Positions 10,839 through 22,229 are shown, counted from the stretch's first letter. The stretch is DNA of 64,000 bases from Globisporangium splendens (GCA_006386115.1 VFIW01000011.1:1-64000); one strand, 5' to 3'. Notes: a model not told the origin generated them from the letters alone. A program made the numbers and translations.

Positions 10839-11974
10839 ATGGCCACGACGATGGAGACTGAAGCACGCGGTCTCGATGACTTCATCAGCGACGTGTACGC
10901 GCTGCTGGCTGACTCGAAGCGCTGCTCGGGTCCGCAGATGCAGCTCCGCTCCTACTTGCTCCCGATACTCAGTGTCGCTCTTGCGCTGGATCCCAGCGTC
11001 AAATGTCGTCAACATGAGAGCGAGAGACGCAGTGAGCAAGTCCAATGGAATCGGCGCAGACGCTAGAAGGCTGAGGACGAGGAGAAGCTCCTGAGAGCTG
11101 AAGTGGAAGCAAACGTGCTCATGGTGAGGCGACTGCAGGAGATTTTAGTCGAGGGATCACAGCAGCAGAGACCGATGATCCCGTCTAGTCTGGGTCGGCG
11201 CAACGAACAGAAACACTGTCTGGAGTGGGTCGACTCGGTCGAGTTTGCGCGGCTTCAGGCAGAACTGACTGCTGCGTACGCGAGGACGGATGACGCAATT
11301 CGTGAGAGCGGCATCTGCAGCATGCTGGAGGAAGGCGTCGAGTACTCGCACACTCGTAAAGTGCGCAGGAAGGATGGACAGCAGAGTTATTGCAGCGAGT
11401 TTGTCAGCATCCAGCTCTTGCCGTTCGACGCACACAAGGCGTCCAATGCGATGTGGCACGCGACAGAAGCGCAGTTCTTTCGATGTTGTGTGCATGCAAC
11501 GCACCAACCTGCTGATATGTCATCCAGTTGCTCTGGGTATCAGGGATTGAGGCAGCAGAGCGATCTTCTGGCGGTCAAGTTCCAGCGGAAGGTTCTTGTG
11601 GATGGGGTCGATGTTGCCTTTAACGTCAGACAAGTGACGCAACGCTATGAGACAGAGTCAAGGAGTGTGGACATATGCTCGCAGATTACTACCGAATAGG
11701 GTCAGAGAGCATGCAGGTAATGGCAGATCGGAGTGCCATTGGATGGTTCATCTGGAAGAAAACGCCGGCACCGTGCAGTGCATGCGTCATTGGGTCCATC
11801 TGCCAGTCCAGGGTTCCTAATGTCGCCGAGTATTGCGAAGACCCCTATCGCAGCAGCAAGATCCTGACCAATTCCTCCCTGTCGTCCGACAAAGTCTGCA
11901 CTGACGAACTCAATCTGCAAGTCGAAAAGTTGCTCCTGGGTGTCTCAACACCCACCAAAAGTAGCCTTTTGTGA
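10839..11974 (+). pseudogene. Broken M96-like (oomycete mating-specific family) gene
   Basis: An ATG at 10839 opens a frame beginning with a short acidic/hydrophobic segment (LDDFISDVYALLAD), as in oomycete M96-family proteins, followed by an arginine-rich stretch (QVQWNRRRR) and a helical region (KAEDEEKLLRAEVEANVLM). The frame is cut by TAG at 11064-11066 inside the basic/helical part, then stays open to TAG at 11697-11699. The C-terminal part continues in another frame (about 11675-11974), implying a frameshift. Family traits I used are the basic-helical N-terminus, LLPFDAHKASNAMWHA and a VKFQRKVLVDGVD segment; these are from memory of the family, so the assignment is moderate. The function of M96 proteins is not established beyond their mating-stage expression in Phytophthora. 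It diverges from the ankyrin gene at 10530. Confidence 0.5.
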
Positions 11975-12237
11975 CGACCTACTTGCGAGGACGAATTGAT
12001 TCAATTTGCTCAGAAGTCAGTAGTTAGTCCTTAATCGCTTACATAGATCCTATGACAGATGTGGTTCGAGAGAATTTGTCTTCCTTGAGTTGGGTTCTTT
12101 AACCTCCAGAGCGAGGAACACAAAGTCAGAGAGATTCTCACCCCATTCATCACAACACATACCAACTTGTTTGAGAGCAATTCAAGCGTCTGCACATTGC
12201 CTTGTGCTTGTCTCGTTTACTTTCTTCTGTCGTTGTC

Positions 12238-14814
12238 TTAGCTACGAGCCGTTGCGATCACTGGTTTGACATTCGCGTTCCAGAAATTGCGCAGTGGCTC
12301 CACGCTATCGGGTTTCGCGACCGCGAGAGCTCCCGCGCACACAATGACGCCGACGACAGTCACCCCGAGGGTTTTCATCAAGCTGATGCCCAAGCCACTG
12401 CCGCTTTTGCCGCGTGCGTTCTTGGGTCTACACACACAGTGCAATACAAGGTTAGCCTACATGTGAAAGCGCATTTGTGAATTCGATCAATACCTACGGG
12501 CGCAGTGCGGTGCGCACAAGCAGCGTGATCGCTTCGGCGACTTTCGTTTCGTCATCGCACAAAAAGGCTGTTGGAAACTGCTTCACCATCGCCTCGGTCG
12601 CCAAATCTCCATCCGCCAGTGGTTTTGAGGCGGTCGGGGCTGGGGCTTTACCACCTGCCTTGTATGCAATCACGACCCGAGGAATCGAGTCCGGTAGCCG
12701 CTTGAACTCTTCTTCAGCAAACGTAAGGCTCTCTGGTTCGTCAGGATTAAACAGGATGCAGAGCACATCGGCTTTCTTTTCAATTTCATTCTCGGTAATC
12801 TCTTGCGTGATCTGTCCATCAGCAACCAAAAAGGATATCAAACGCGTCCGTCAGTGAGGCTAGAGATACACATGTATGTGGACAGAAAACCACTTTTCTT
12901 ACCAGCAAGTATCTTGTGGCATCCTTATCGATGACAGCGTTGATGGCTCGCACAATATTCGCGTCGTCCACTGGATCGGTCATTGAGGCCGCCGGACTCT
13001 TTTTCTCCACAAACGCATCCACAAACGCACTCTTCTCAGCGAGAGGAGAGCCATACAGGTAGCACGTCACGACATTCCGTTCAATTTTGTTCACTTCTCT
13101 CGTCAGGCTTCGGCTCCTAATTCAATAATGCCACAAGTACGACCAAGTCATTAGAGAGTGAATACGAAACACAAGCCACACAAATGCAAGCATCCATCCA
13201 CAGACGTACTTTGTGGGTTCGAGAGCGGGGTACAATTTGTCGTTGTATCCCAAGTAGAACAGTGTTTCCAAAAGCTTCGACGGGTTCTCTTGCGCCACGA
13301 AGCTCCAGCACGCTAGCCACGAGGACAGCGAGAGCGCAGGTTTCCCGTCCACGAGCGTCGCCTTGAAAAGAAGCGGCGTCGTGATCGCAGAGCACGTCTT
13401 CCATGGAGCCTGTTCGTCCTCACAGATGGAGAAAATGTCGTCGATTTCTTCTTCGCGCAAGTTACCGTCCTTGTTTGCATCAAACTGTCGGAACAGCTGG
13501 GTAATGAACTCGAGCGCTTGCGGTGTCAGTTGAGCCGCTTGGTCGTCGTCGAACGGTGGAAGTCCGATCCGCTCTGGTGGAATCTCCAGGTGGAGCTCAT
13601 TATTGTATCCAAGACTTCGCAGCACCTGCCAGCACGACTCCGGTCGGTGGCGATCGATGAACAGCTGCCACAAGTACTTGAACCCGTCCAGAAAGATGCC
13701 ATTGCCGTTCGGAGCGAGACCCTCGGGGATCGCAGACGCCAGAAACTCCATCATCGTGTCCATTTCCGTGGTGAGTAGACGCATCCCGAAGCAATCGTGT
13801 TGGTACTCGTTCAGCTCATCGCGACTCAAGATTCCGTTCCGATCGCGATTGTACAGTCGGAAAGCGCGTTTGATGGCTTTCACGCATTTGGGCTCCAGTT
13901 GCTATTCACCAACAAAAAATGAATCATCAATTATGAGCCCATAGTCAGTTTTCTCCACGCATCACGAACGTCTGTGTACTTGGTATGCTCATTCACACCT
14001 TCTTCTTCACATTGTAGAGCGGCTCAATGGGGTATAACACCGCTTTCTGGGCCAAGTAGAACGCATTTGCGACTTCGGCAAAGTTTTTCGCCGAGCATTC
14101 GACTCCTGCGACAACAAACTGCTCAAACACCTTTTTGTGAGACCACGTAGCCATACACGGAAAGTAATGAGCTATATGCATGCGCGCTCACTTACCGGGT
14201 ACGTGTGCACAAGTTGTCGCACTTGGTTGGAGTACGATCCTTCGGGAGTGACCACATTGATGTCCTTCTTGTTCGCTACGAGCACCACAGGCACTTCGAG
14301 ATGGCGCGCAATGAAATCGAGCCATCGGCGAAGGCGCTGGAACGTCTCGGGACGCGTCAAGTCGTACACCAGCAGGATCGCGTCACTGCGCTTCGTAGCG
14401 TTTGCCGCACGCATCAGGTCGGAAACCCGCGCTGTAAGAGTCAAAGAGAAAGTAGGGGGAAGAGATCCACTCGTTAGCGCACACATACACAACATCGAAA
14501 CAACACCATGCAATGGAAAGCGGCGTACATGAAGTATCCGTGATGGAGATGATCACATTCTCGTCGCTTTCTTCCGCAGGGATCTGCACGTTCAGCAGCA
14601 CGGACGGCACCTTTTCGCTGTAGTGGCGCGACACGAGCGAGCAGATGAGCGACGTCTTGCCGACCTTCTCGTCGCCCAGCACTTCGATGCGCACGACCTG
14701 CGGCTTCAGGTGGAGCTTCTCACGGGATGGCGACAGCGTGTTGTTGCTGGCGGACGCGCTGGGCGCATCGCGTTCGCTGCCGCCGGCGCCGCGCGCGCCT
14801 GTCTCGGCGCGCAT
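12238..14814 (-). CDS. Mitochondrial Rho GTPase Miro
   Basis: Seven exons: 14529-14814, 14196-14431, 13999-14130, 13210-13901, 12903-13116, 12498-12811, 12238-12427; 2064 nt, 687 residues. ATG at 14814 is the first in frame. Domain order is that of Miro/Gem1: N-terminal Ras-like GTPase (GDEKVGKTSL P-loop, ANKKD, ECSAKN), two EF-hand/hidden-EF blocks (loops NRDRNGILSRDE and DANKDGNLREEE), a second GTPase domain, and a C-terminal hydrophobic anchor (TVVGVIVCAGALAV). Miro sits on the outer mitochondrial membrane and couples mitochondria to transport and contact sites. The second GTPase looks degenerate: its P-loop reads GSPLAEKS with Glu for the second Gly, and the expected NKxD-type motif is replaced by AYKAGG. 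An N-terminal extension of about 40 low-complexity residues precedes the GTPase. The acceptor of exon 6 was chosen to avoid an in-frame stop; other junctions are clear. Confidence 0.9.
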
Positions 14815-14984
14815 TTTCCCCCAGTTGCTTTTTCCGATCACTGCCCAGTTGATCCTTCCATTGCAACGAGACCGACGTGGACCACACAGTGTCCCAGATA
14901 ATCAATGTGGAGCACCATGTAGTTGCATTTGTCTGCATGATGTTCCAGAAGAAATGATGTGGAGCGTATAGTATCCATCTTTCA

Positions 14985-15090
14985 GTATTGCCCAATCAGC
15001 GTCTGTTAATCATTTTGATTCGTTGAAAATAGATATTTCATATCCAATCACCGTCCATAGAATAAAATACAACATGTTGATTGGTTGGAA
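14985..15090. promoter_or_regulatory. Shared bidirectional promoter region with three CCAAT boxes
   Basis: Between the divergent Miro (start 14814, minus) and TBC (start 15512, plus) genes. CCAAT occurs at 14992-14996 and 15044-15048, and its reverse complement ATTGG at 15080-15084 (inside GATTGGTTGG). The even spacing (about 50 and 36 nt) and both orientations suggest NF-Y/HAP-type sites serving both genes. This is inference from motif and position only. The remaining sequence between 14815 and 15511 shows no gene. Confidence 0.4.
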
Positions 15091-15511
15091 TGTCGCCTTT
15101 CGTTCTGCACTTTTTCGGCTCAGGTGAGATCTGTTTCGTACTGAAACGACCTTGGGGAAGGAAACGGCGTCATGAGAATGCCACAAAACAGCAGCATTTC
15201 CTCATACTGAGTCACAGGCACTTCAGGAAATCGATCCTGTCGCTCTCTTCTGCTGCTCTTCTTCTGTTATTGTCCACCACACATTCGCTGAGCGAAACCG
15301 CGTGTCGCCCCCCATTGTGTGATTGCGACGGTGAGCGCGTCGCATTGCGAGCCAGCGTTGCGATTGGACACTGCAGGTTGAAGAGTGCGCGCGTCCGCGT
15401 TACATGGCCACAGCCTCTGTCTGTTCATAGAGACGAACTCAGAAACCCAAAAGCTGTGACAGTGGTAAGTAGCACTTGAAGCGAACGAACGACAGCCGCA
15501 AGAACGAAAAA

Positions 15512-18299
15512 ATGCCGCCCGGCGGAGAACGAGCGAATGCGACGCACAAGAGCGAGAAGCACGTGGATTTTAGTCCCACCCGCTGCTTCACAATGCCGCT
15601 GCGAGAGAGCGTGGCGCTCATGCAAAAGGCGACGATTGCGGCGACGGCGCTTACGGTCAAAAGCGCGGCTGCTGAGCAGTCATTGCACCCTCATTATCAT
15701 AGCGGCAGCAGTGACGCTGACGATGTACCAGTGCAAATTCAACAACCAAAGCGAGAGCAAGAAGATGCGGGAGAAGAGCAGAGCTCCAGTAGCAGCCGCA
15801 CGAGCAACACGGACTCGGTGGTGCCGGATGTGAGCTCCTCCAGTTTGTTTGCGAGTCTCACGTCCCCGGCAAAGATGCAGCATTCCGGCGTGAAGAGGCA
15901 GTCGTTTTGGCGCCATGTCGTGAAACAATTCAATTTCACCGATGAAAACGAGCGGAAGCTGCTGATCTCGCTCACTGACGGTATCGAGTGGATGAAGATG
16001 AGCACGCTGCCAAAGGCGTTCATTCGACGGCACCGAGAAGTTTTCTATCTGGTAAGAACGTAAGAGCACGTCGTTTGTGCAAGTGAAATTATCTAAACTC
16101 GCGCTGAATGGTGAGTTTGTCGTGCCTTTTAGATCTCAACAGCTGACTATCAACGTTCCGGCATGATCCAGCGCGATGTGACGCGCACATTCAGCATTTT
16201 CGAGCGCAGCCATCTCCCGGATAAAGACATCGCGTCGCAACAGCAGTCGTTGTTCCGCGTCTTGAACGCGATCTCCGAGGCCGAAGACGGGTACTGCCAG
16301 GGCATGAACTTCATCGCAGCGTTGTTTCTTGTGGAGGGACTGGATGAAGCCGACGCCTATGCGCTGTTTCTCTACTTGCTGAAGAAGCGCCACTTGGCCA
16401 GAGTACGTCGCAACGTTAAATGTGTCGTTTGCCGTGGATTCCATGTATCTAACGCTGGTTTTGGACGATAGATTTACCAACGAAGCTCGACGTTTCTCGA
16501 CGACTACCTGGAGCATTTCAACGTGATGTTCCAGCGAGAGCTTCCCGATCTCCACCAGCACATTCTGTCGCAGGGATTTGTCATCCCTATGTATGGCATC
16601 GAGTGGTTCACAACTCTGGTACGTGGCCTGCTCTTGACTTTAGATACTGGATTAACGACTCATCATGCGGGTTTGCTCTTGTGCTGCTTGTTACCTGATT
16701 TGCAGTTTTCGCTCTCGACCAAAGCAGACCTCGCGTGTGCGATCTTTGATCTCTTCTTCGTTGGCGTCCAAGACATTTTCCTTCGAATGGGACTCGCGAT
16801 TCTGAAGGTATGGATACACTCCTGGGCTAACACATTCGACCTCCTGAACTCACCATTTTTCCTTTATGGCCATGTTTTTTGCTCATGATGTGTAGCTGTT
16901 GGAATCCAAGCTGATGTGCATGACTTTTGAAGACTTCTTGCGCGAATTCAAGCCTCTTGTTCGCCAAATTGACCCGTACCAAGCCATTTTCCAAGCGTTG
17001 TCGTTTCGGCCGAATCCATTGGTGCGTGGCGAAGACACAACGGCGTACATTTCCCGAGCCCATTATCTGCTGAGCGCTCATCAAAATGAGTCGAGCGGCC
17101 AACCCACGCCTCCAAAGACGTTCGATCGCCACCGGACGCTACCACCGCAACTCACGAAGGCGATTATTTGCAATAACTTTGCAAACGTCGAAAAGTGCTG
17201 GCATGACCTGATCAGTGTTCGCCCATGCGATCAGCACTGCCTTGCATTGGCGAACGAGATTCTTCATTATGCGATCTGGTATGGCCAACCGTCGATCGCG
17301 TGCTTTGCGATTGAGCGCTGTGGCGCCGATGTGAACAACGTGGATGACACGAATCTGACGCCCCTGCATTTCAGTGTCATCCGAAATCAACCAGACTTGG
17401 TTCGTCTACTGTTATGCTTTGGTGCCGATGAAGAGATCCTAGGTGGACGGTGGAATGGCAGCTTTGTGGGGTTGACGCCGCTCGAGACGGCGCAGAATTG
17501 GCGGTTCCGTGACACCAGCGCCGCTCGCCTCGTGCTCGAGAAAGAAATTTGCCTCTTTTGCAACACGAAAATCGACAAACTCGCATTCAGCAAAGAAACG
17601 TGTGCACAATGCTCGTTTACTTTCTGCCATCGACCGCATGCTGAGTGCATCCGCAAGCATCGGTGCCCGCGGGACCACGTGGCAATGCTGCATCGAAGCT
17701 ACGTCAGTTCGGGATCCGAGGAGACATCACCAGCCCACGAAGACGACGCGGCAACTTTAAAGAACAACAAGTCAGACTCGAATTGCCGCAATCGAATCTC
17801 CAGCGCCTCGACTTCGGCGAGCTCCGTGGATTCCAGCAGACGGAGTAGCCTGAGTTGCCCGTCTGATTTCTCTCCGACCTTCGCCTTTTTGCAGTCTCCA
17901 TCGAGTAGCGAGGCATCAGCAGCAGCGTCAATACTTCCACTGGCCTCGCATAAAGAAGAAAAGCAGCATGCGTCCAATAATGACGTGGAGCCGGGACTGT
18001 TCAAGTCGCTCGCGAGCTGGTTCGGAAGCACCTCGGACTCTGGTTCAGTCGCAAACATGCGCGGCAAAGAACATGGCAACAACAATGATACTGAGCGGCA
18101 GACCGAGGGGCTGAAAATCGCGCTGCAGTTCCCGGATCGCCCTGAGTGGTACTGTAACGCTGTGGACTGCCACACCGTGTTCGCATTCTTCTCGCAGCGT
18201 CTCGAGTGCAGTTGCTGCGGCGGGTTCTTCTGCAACGCGGACTTTATTCCTTCGCTGCGACTCTGTCTCCACTGCGACCGGGATACTGGAAGCGAGTGA
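15512..18299 (+). CDS. TBC-domain Rab GTPase-activating protein with ankyrin repeats and zinc fingers
   Basis: Five exons: 15512-16051, 16133-16402, 16472-16618, 16706-16807, 16896-18299; 2463 nt, 820 residues. The TBC domain spans about residues 150-385 and has both catalytic fingers: the arginine finger in IQRDVTRTF (about 190) and the glutamine finger in DGYCQGMNF (about 230), so it should accelerate GTP hydrolysis by a Rab protein. After it come two ankyrin repeats (about 475-545, including TPLHFSVI), a Cys/His cluster (CLFCNTK to HKCPRDH-like, about 570-615), a serine-rich linker, and a C-terminal FYVE-like Cys cluster (WYCNAVDCH ... LECSCCGGFFC ... LCLHC, about 770-815). The canonical FYVE basic patch is not conserved, so phosphoinositide binding is uncertain. 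The N-terminus is low complexity. Target Rab unknown; endosomal membrane is a guess from the FYVE-like end. Confidence 0.88.
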
Positions 18300-18529
18300 A
18301 GCTGGTTTGACGAAGGTCAATATGATATATTCGTAATTTAGAAAATGCACTATTTAGATAAAGTTGTACTCTTGTGTCTTTTGTACGAACCTCTTTGGCC
18401 AATTGCTATTGTGGCTGCCAACAACTACAGACTACTTTCGTTGACAAACAAATCTCAACTGCTTTTTCTCTTCTTTGCTTTGTTTTTGGCTTGATCGTTG
18501 CGTGGCGGAGTTGCTGATGTACACGATTC

Positions 18530-21500
18530 TCAGCATCGCTCCAGGAGAACGTCGCTCTCGCAGTCGTCAATTCGCACCACATCGTCCTCAATCTCATCTT
18601 CAGATCCCGAATTCGAGTCATTCGATTCCGTTCCGGATCGTGAAAACGGCAATTGTCGCGAGAGTTCAATGGCGTGAATCGCCGACGCAGCAAACTCACG
18701 AACCGATCTTTCCATGCCCTCACCGTCGTCGCTCTCATCTACGCTCTCCGAGTCTTCAGGAATCGCACAGAACGAGTTGAACTTGGCAGGCGTGCACTTT
18801 GCTAGACCTGGTACAGCCAATCCTTCGTTCCGCAGGAAAGGGTCATCATCTTGAGACGCTTCACTGACTTTTCGTTCTTCTTCCAGCTTGCATAGCTTCA
18901 GTCGCTGGAGCTCCTGCTCGTAGTGAGCAACGTTTTCGGCCAAATTCTCCACGCAAACCTCCACTTCTGGAAACATCACATACACTAGATCCCAAAGCGG
19001 GGAGACGATCTTTTGCGCAAAGAAAAGCTGGCCTTCCACCATCTGCAACGGATCGTCCAAGTGATGGTACGAGACTGGATGGTTCTCGGCTTGCTCGAGC
19101 AACGCCTGGTAAGCAAACTCCTTCGAGATCATATTGCTCCACTTCAGCGCGACTGGCTTGGAAAACACCTGGCCAGACAGATCGCTTGCGTGGACGATGG
19201 TCTTCACAATGAACAAGCGCTCATCGACAGTGCCATTGAACGTCCATCCATTGCCCAGCTCGCGGGTACAAGAAGACTGCGACGAGTTAGACATCAACTT
19301 TGGGTAATGGAATCCGGACGCAGAGTTCGAGTTCGAGTTGGAACCACGCGGAGTACTCGCCGCGGAGCCGTCACTCTGGAAAACAGCCTCGCGAAGCACA
19401 TTTCGGATCTCGGTGCAGCTACTTGCTTTCTCACCGCCAGTGGGCAAGACATCCGACGGCTTGCTGTCTTTCTTTGTTGACGGCATCGTGTTGGCAGAAA
19501 GATGGCGAGCCGCTGGATTTAGTGTCTTCTCTAATGTTTCGCAAAACTTGAAATGGTTGGCCATGTCAGTTCCTAAAATGGCAGTGATGATGACTTTTCG
19601 GATATGGCGGTAATCTGCGGCAGATAACTTCTCCAGAATGTTGGCGTTTTTCTCTTTCGAGATGAGCTTGAACGTTGTGTACGCGTGATGACGCTCCAAA
19701 ACCGATTCGTCACTGTAGAGCATGGCCAATTGTGACCCCGACGCGATCTCGTACCCATTCGTATGTCCCGGATGGTCCACATCATGACACAGAGCAGCAA
19801 TCAGGCACCCAGCAATATCGAGAGGACGAAGCATGCGCGATGCCTCAGTCGTGCTCAGCAATAAATACGCCGTGTGGACCACGGAGAAGGCGTGCAAGAA
19901 GTTGTGGAACGGATTCGGGTGATAATTGTCCTTGATCACCATAATGAAGTTCTGCATCGTTTGTTTCGTGATCCCCAACACCTTCGGAAGGCTGAACTGC
20001 ATGAACATATCTTCAATCATCTGCGGGAGCGAGTCCATGTCGGCTTGGAACACGTTGAAATCCCAGGAAGGAATGCTCGGGTTGGACCCCGATTTCGCAA
20101 ATGGTCGATCAAGGTTTCGATGCCAACTGCATCCATGATACAGACTCTGACCTTGGATCTGCTTATCTTCAGAATGTTCACCGGCACAGACTGGACACAC
20201 ACGCGAATGGCTTTTCAAAAACGAGTTCCTTAACGCATCAGATGGACGCCGGATCGTTGATGAGATTGATGTGTAGGCTTCCAGAATATTGACTTGGCTC
20301 TTCGCTCTCTGTGCCAATACCTTCTCCGCTCGCGTGTCAGCCAAAAGCTTGATGTACTCAATCTCGTTGCTTCTTCGTCGTAAAATCACCGCTACCTGGG
20401 AAGCAAATGCCTCGAACGCGCACTCGTCGTCAAAGGTGAACTCGCCACCTTCCACTTTATTCAGAATCTCCAACACTGCAATCGGGCGCGAGCTTCCGGC
20501 ATTCTTCGTATTCTGGACGCCTACCGGCACGTACAGTGCACACCGCGTCACAACACCTCGTCGATGGTCCACAATCCGGTTGAATCGTGGGTCAGTTGGA
20601 GGATTGCAAACGTTTAAGATCGTTCGGGATTTTGCTGCCATTCCCAAAATGCTGGCGTGGAGCGGCAGACGTAATGTTTCTTCGTGGTATGACGATGACA
20701 ATGACCACAGCTCTTCTGTTTCCCAGTCAACCACAAACAGCGATAATCTTTCTGCGTTCGTGATATGACAGGCGCCTTGAATGACACCCTCGACCAGATT
20801 GAGAACAGTATCTTCGGTGTCGGACGAGCTGATGATGTGAAGCAATGCCTTTTGAGTTCGATCGGACAAAAGCACATCGTGGTACTCGATGCACTTCCGC
20901 ATGCACGAACTCAAAATGGGTCCGAGCCACGACAGCAACTTGATGTGCAGGTCGTCCATTTCTTTCCGCGTACTTTTCCGTGTTGTTGCTTGAATCACCG
21001 CGTACACGACTTCATTCTCAATCAGTGGCACGGACAATAATTTCTGGCTGGGCAAATCCTGCGCGAGGTCGATTTCGGGATCGTACATGCTGTCATTTTT
21101 GAAGTTGGTTCTGCAAATCGGTTGCCCACTCGCGAGGGTCTTGCCCAACACTCCCTTCGCAGGATCAATCCCAGACACGGACATTTGGCCGGGCGAAAAT
21201 CGCGACATCACCTGCGTGTTCTGGTCGATCAGGAAAATCGCGCACGTCGCGACGTCCATATTCTTCACGATATAATCCAGCAGCAGTCGAATCATCGCCA
21301 CGACGTCGTTCAGCACTAACAGCTTCTGCACTAATTCCCAGAACTTGCGGTGCTTCTGCTCCATAATATGCTTGGTGTCGTAGGACGCGAAAAACGGTGT
21401 CGAAGGCAATGGCGATCTCGGCTGATGGTCCAGTGGGGATAGTGATGATGAATCATCCGCATTGTCGGAGTGATTACATGGAATCATATTGCGCCACTGC

Positions 21501-22123
21501 ATACACGCCAACTGGTTGTACAGCGAGCCCATGACGGAACTGTTTCTTTGTTGCGGTGGTTCGTTCGGCAGAAGGCGAGGAGTTGAATCGGTCGCGTTCA
21601 TCGCTTGCATGTTCTGACCAAAGCAACCAGCGCATCCGCCAACGTCCTCATTCGTGCACCTCGCGTCATGGTGCATCGCATTCGGCGTGGAGTCGTCCTC
21701 ATCGTCGCGGTACATGTCGCTGCTCGCATACGATGAGACCGTATCTTGCGACAGCGAGTAGTCCTTTGTTTTCTTCCCACCGCTTATGTCGTCGTCTCGA
21801 AGCTGCGGAAGCTGGTGCTGCGAAAGACTGCAGCCATGCGCGAAGTCGTTTCTCGGCGGCGAGGTCGACGACGAGGACGACGAGCAAGACGACGACGACG
21901 ACGAGGTGGTGCTGCGTCGGCGCTGCCGCCGTCGACTGGCGTCTTCCTGCGACCTGCGCGTCTTGTGGTGTCGTGGCGATGCAGTCGATGAGCTGCGCTG
22001 CGTCTTCTTCTCGGCATCGCTGGGTTCCTCTCTGCTCGCGTTTCCATCGCCGCCTCCCGCTGCGAGATGCAGAGGGAACTGGTGGTGTTGGTAGCGCAGC
22101 GGCGTCGCGTGGATGTTGCCCAT
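18530..22123 (-). CDS. GAF-GAF cyclic-nucleotide phosphodiesterase (class I)
   Basis: Intronless, 1197 residues, ATG at 22123. The protein starts MGNIHATP, a good N-myristoylation signal. A Ser/Arg-rich disordered stretch (about 20-250, with a long Ser run) leads to GAF-A (about 265-415) and GAF-B (about 425-595). GAF-B carries an NK...FTFDDE motif, the NKFDE-type signature of cyclic-nucleotide-binding GAF domains. The class I phosphodiesterase domain (about 700-1090) has the metal-binding His set: NPFHNFLHAF, HDVDHPG, ILGTDMANHF, the invariant Asp in HASDLSG and the invariant Gln in LFFAQKIVSPLWDL. It should hydrolyse cAMP and/or cGMP, probably at a membrane and under allosteric control by a cyclic nucleotide. 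Architecture resembles PDE2/5/6/10/11; substrate choice cannot be read off. A conserved-core insertion rich in Ser and Asn lies between the metal-site helices and HASDLSG. It converges with the TBC gene (about 230 nt between stops). Confidence 0.93.
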   Translation of the reverse strand: MGNIHATPLRYQHHQFPLHLAAGGGDGNASREEPSDAEKKTQRSSSTASPRHHKTRRSQEDASRRRQRRRSTTSSSSSSCSSSSSSTSPPRNDFAHGCSLSQHQLPQLRDDDISGGKKTKDYSLSQDTVSSYASSDMYRDDEDDSTPNAMHHDARCTNEDVGGCAGCFGQNMQAMNATDSTPRLLPNEPPQQRNSSVMGSLYNQLACMQWRNMIPCNHSDNADDSSSLSPLDHQPRSPLPSTPFFASYDTKHIMEQKHRKFWELVQKLLVLNDVVAMIRLLLDYIVKNMDVATCAIFLIDQNTQVMSRFSPGQMSVSGIDPAKGVLGKTLASGQPICRTNFKNDSMYDPEIDLAQDLPSQKLLSVPLIENEVVYAVIQATTRKSTRKEMDDLHIKLLSWLGPILSSCMRKCIEYHDVLLSDRTQKALLHIISSSDTEDTVLNLVEGVIQGACHITNAERLSLFVVDWETEELWSLSSSYHEETLRLPLHASILGMAAKSRTILNVCNPPTDPRFNRIVDHRRGVVTRCALYVPVGVQNTKNAGSSRPIAVLEILNKVEGGEFTFDDECAFEAFASQVAVILRRRSNEIEYIKLLADTRAEKVLAQRAKSQVNILEAYTSISSTIRRPSDALRNSFLKSHSRVCPVCAGEHSEDKQIQGQSLYHGCSWHRNLDRPFAKSGSNPSIPSWDFNVFQADMDSLPQMIEDMFMQFSLPKVLGITKQTMQNFIMVIKDNYHPNPFHNFLHAFSVVHTAYLLLSTTEASRMLRPLDIAGCLIAALCHDVDHPGHTNGYEIASGSQLAMLYSDESVLERHHAYTTFKLISKEKNANILEKLSAADYRHIRKVIITAILGTDMANHFKFCETLEKTLNPAARHLSANTMPSTKKDSKPSDVLPTGGEKASSCTEIRNVLREAVFQSDGSAASTPRGSNSNSNSASGFHYPKLMSNSSQSSCTRELGNGWTFNGTVDERLFIVKTIVHASDLSGQVFSKPVALKWSNMISKEFAYQALLEQAENHPVSYHHLDDPLQMVEGQLFFAQKIVSPLWDLVYVMFPEVEVCVENLAENVAHYEQELQRLKLCKLEEERKVSEASQDDDPFLRNEGLAVPGLAKCTPAKFNSFCAIPEDSESVDESDDGEGMERSVREFAASAIHAIELSRQLPFSRSGTESNDSNSGSEDEIEDDVVRIDDCESDVLLERC
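21861..21906. repeat. GAC/GAG trinucleotide run inside the PDE coding sequence
   Basis: An interrupted GAC/GAG run on the plus strand encodes, on the minus strand, the Ser-rich homopolymer in the disordered N-terminal part of the phosphodiesterase. It is likely length-variable between strains. Confidence 0.7.
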
Positions 22124-22169
22124 TCAAGATACAGAAGTACTGTACAATAGGGGGCTGCTGCTCTTCTCC

Positions 22170-22220
22170 TGTCTTATTGGCGCAATATCAGTCGATCAGC
22201 CTATATAAATCCAATCAGCT
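22170..22220 (-). promoter_or_regulatory. Putative promoter of the phosphodiesterase gene
   Basis: Upstream of the ATG at 22123 there is an ATTGG at 22176-22180, a CCAAT at 22212-22216, and between them TATATAAA on the plus strand at 22203-22210 (TTTATATA on the coding strand), 80-87 nt from the ATG. Spacing and motifs fit a TATA plus CCAAT promoter. No transcript data. Confidence 0.35.
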
Positions 22221-22229
22221 GTTGCGTCA

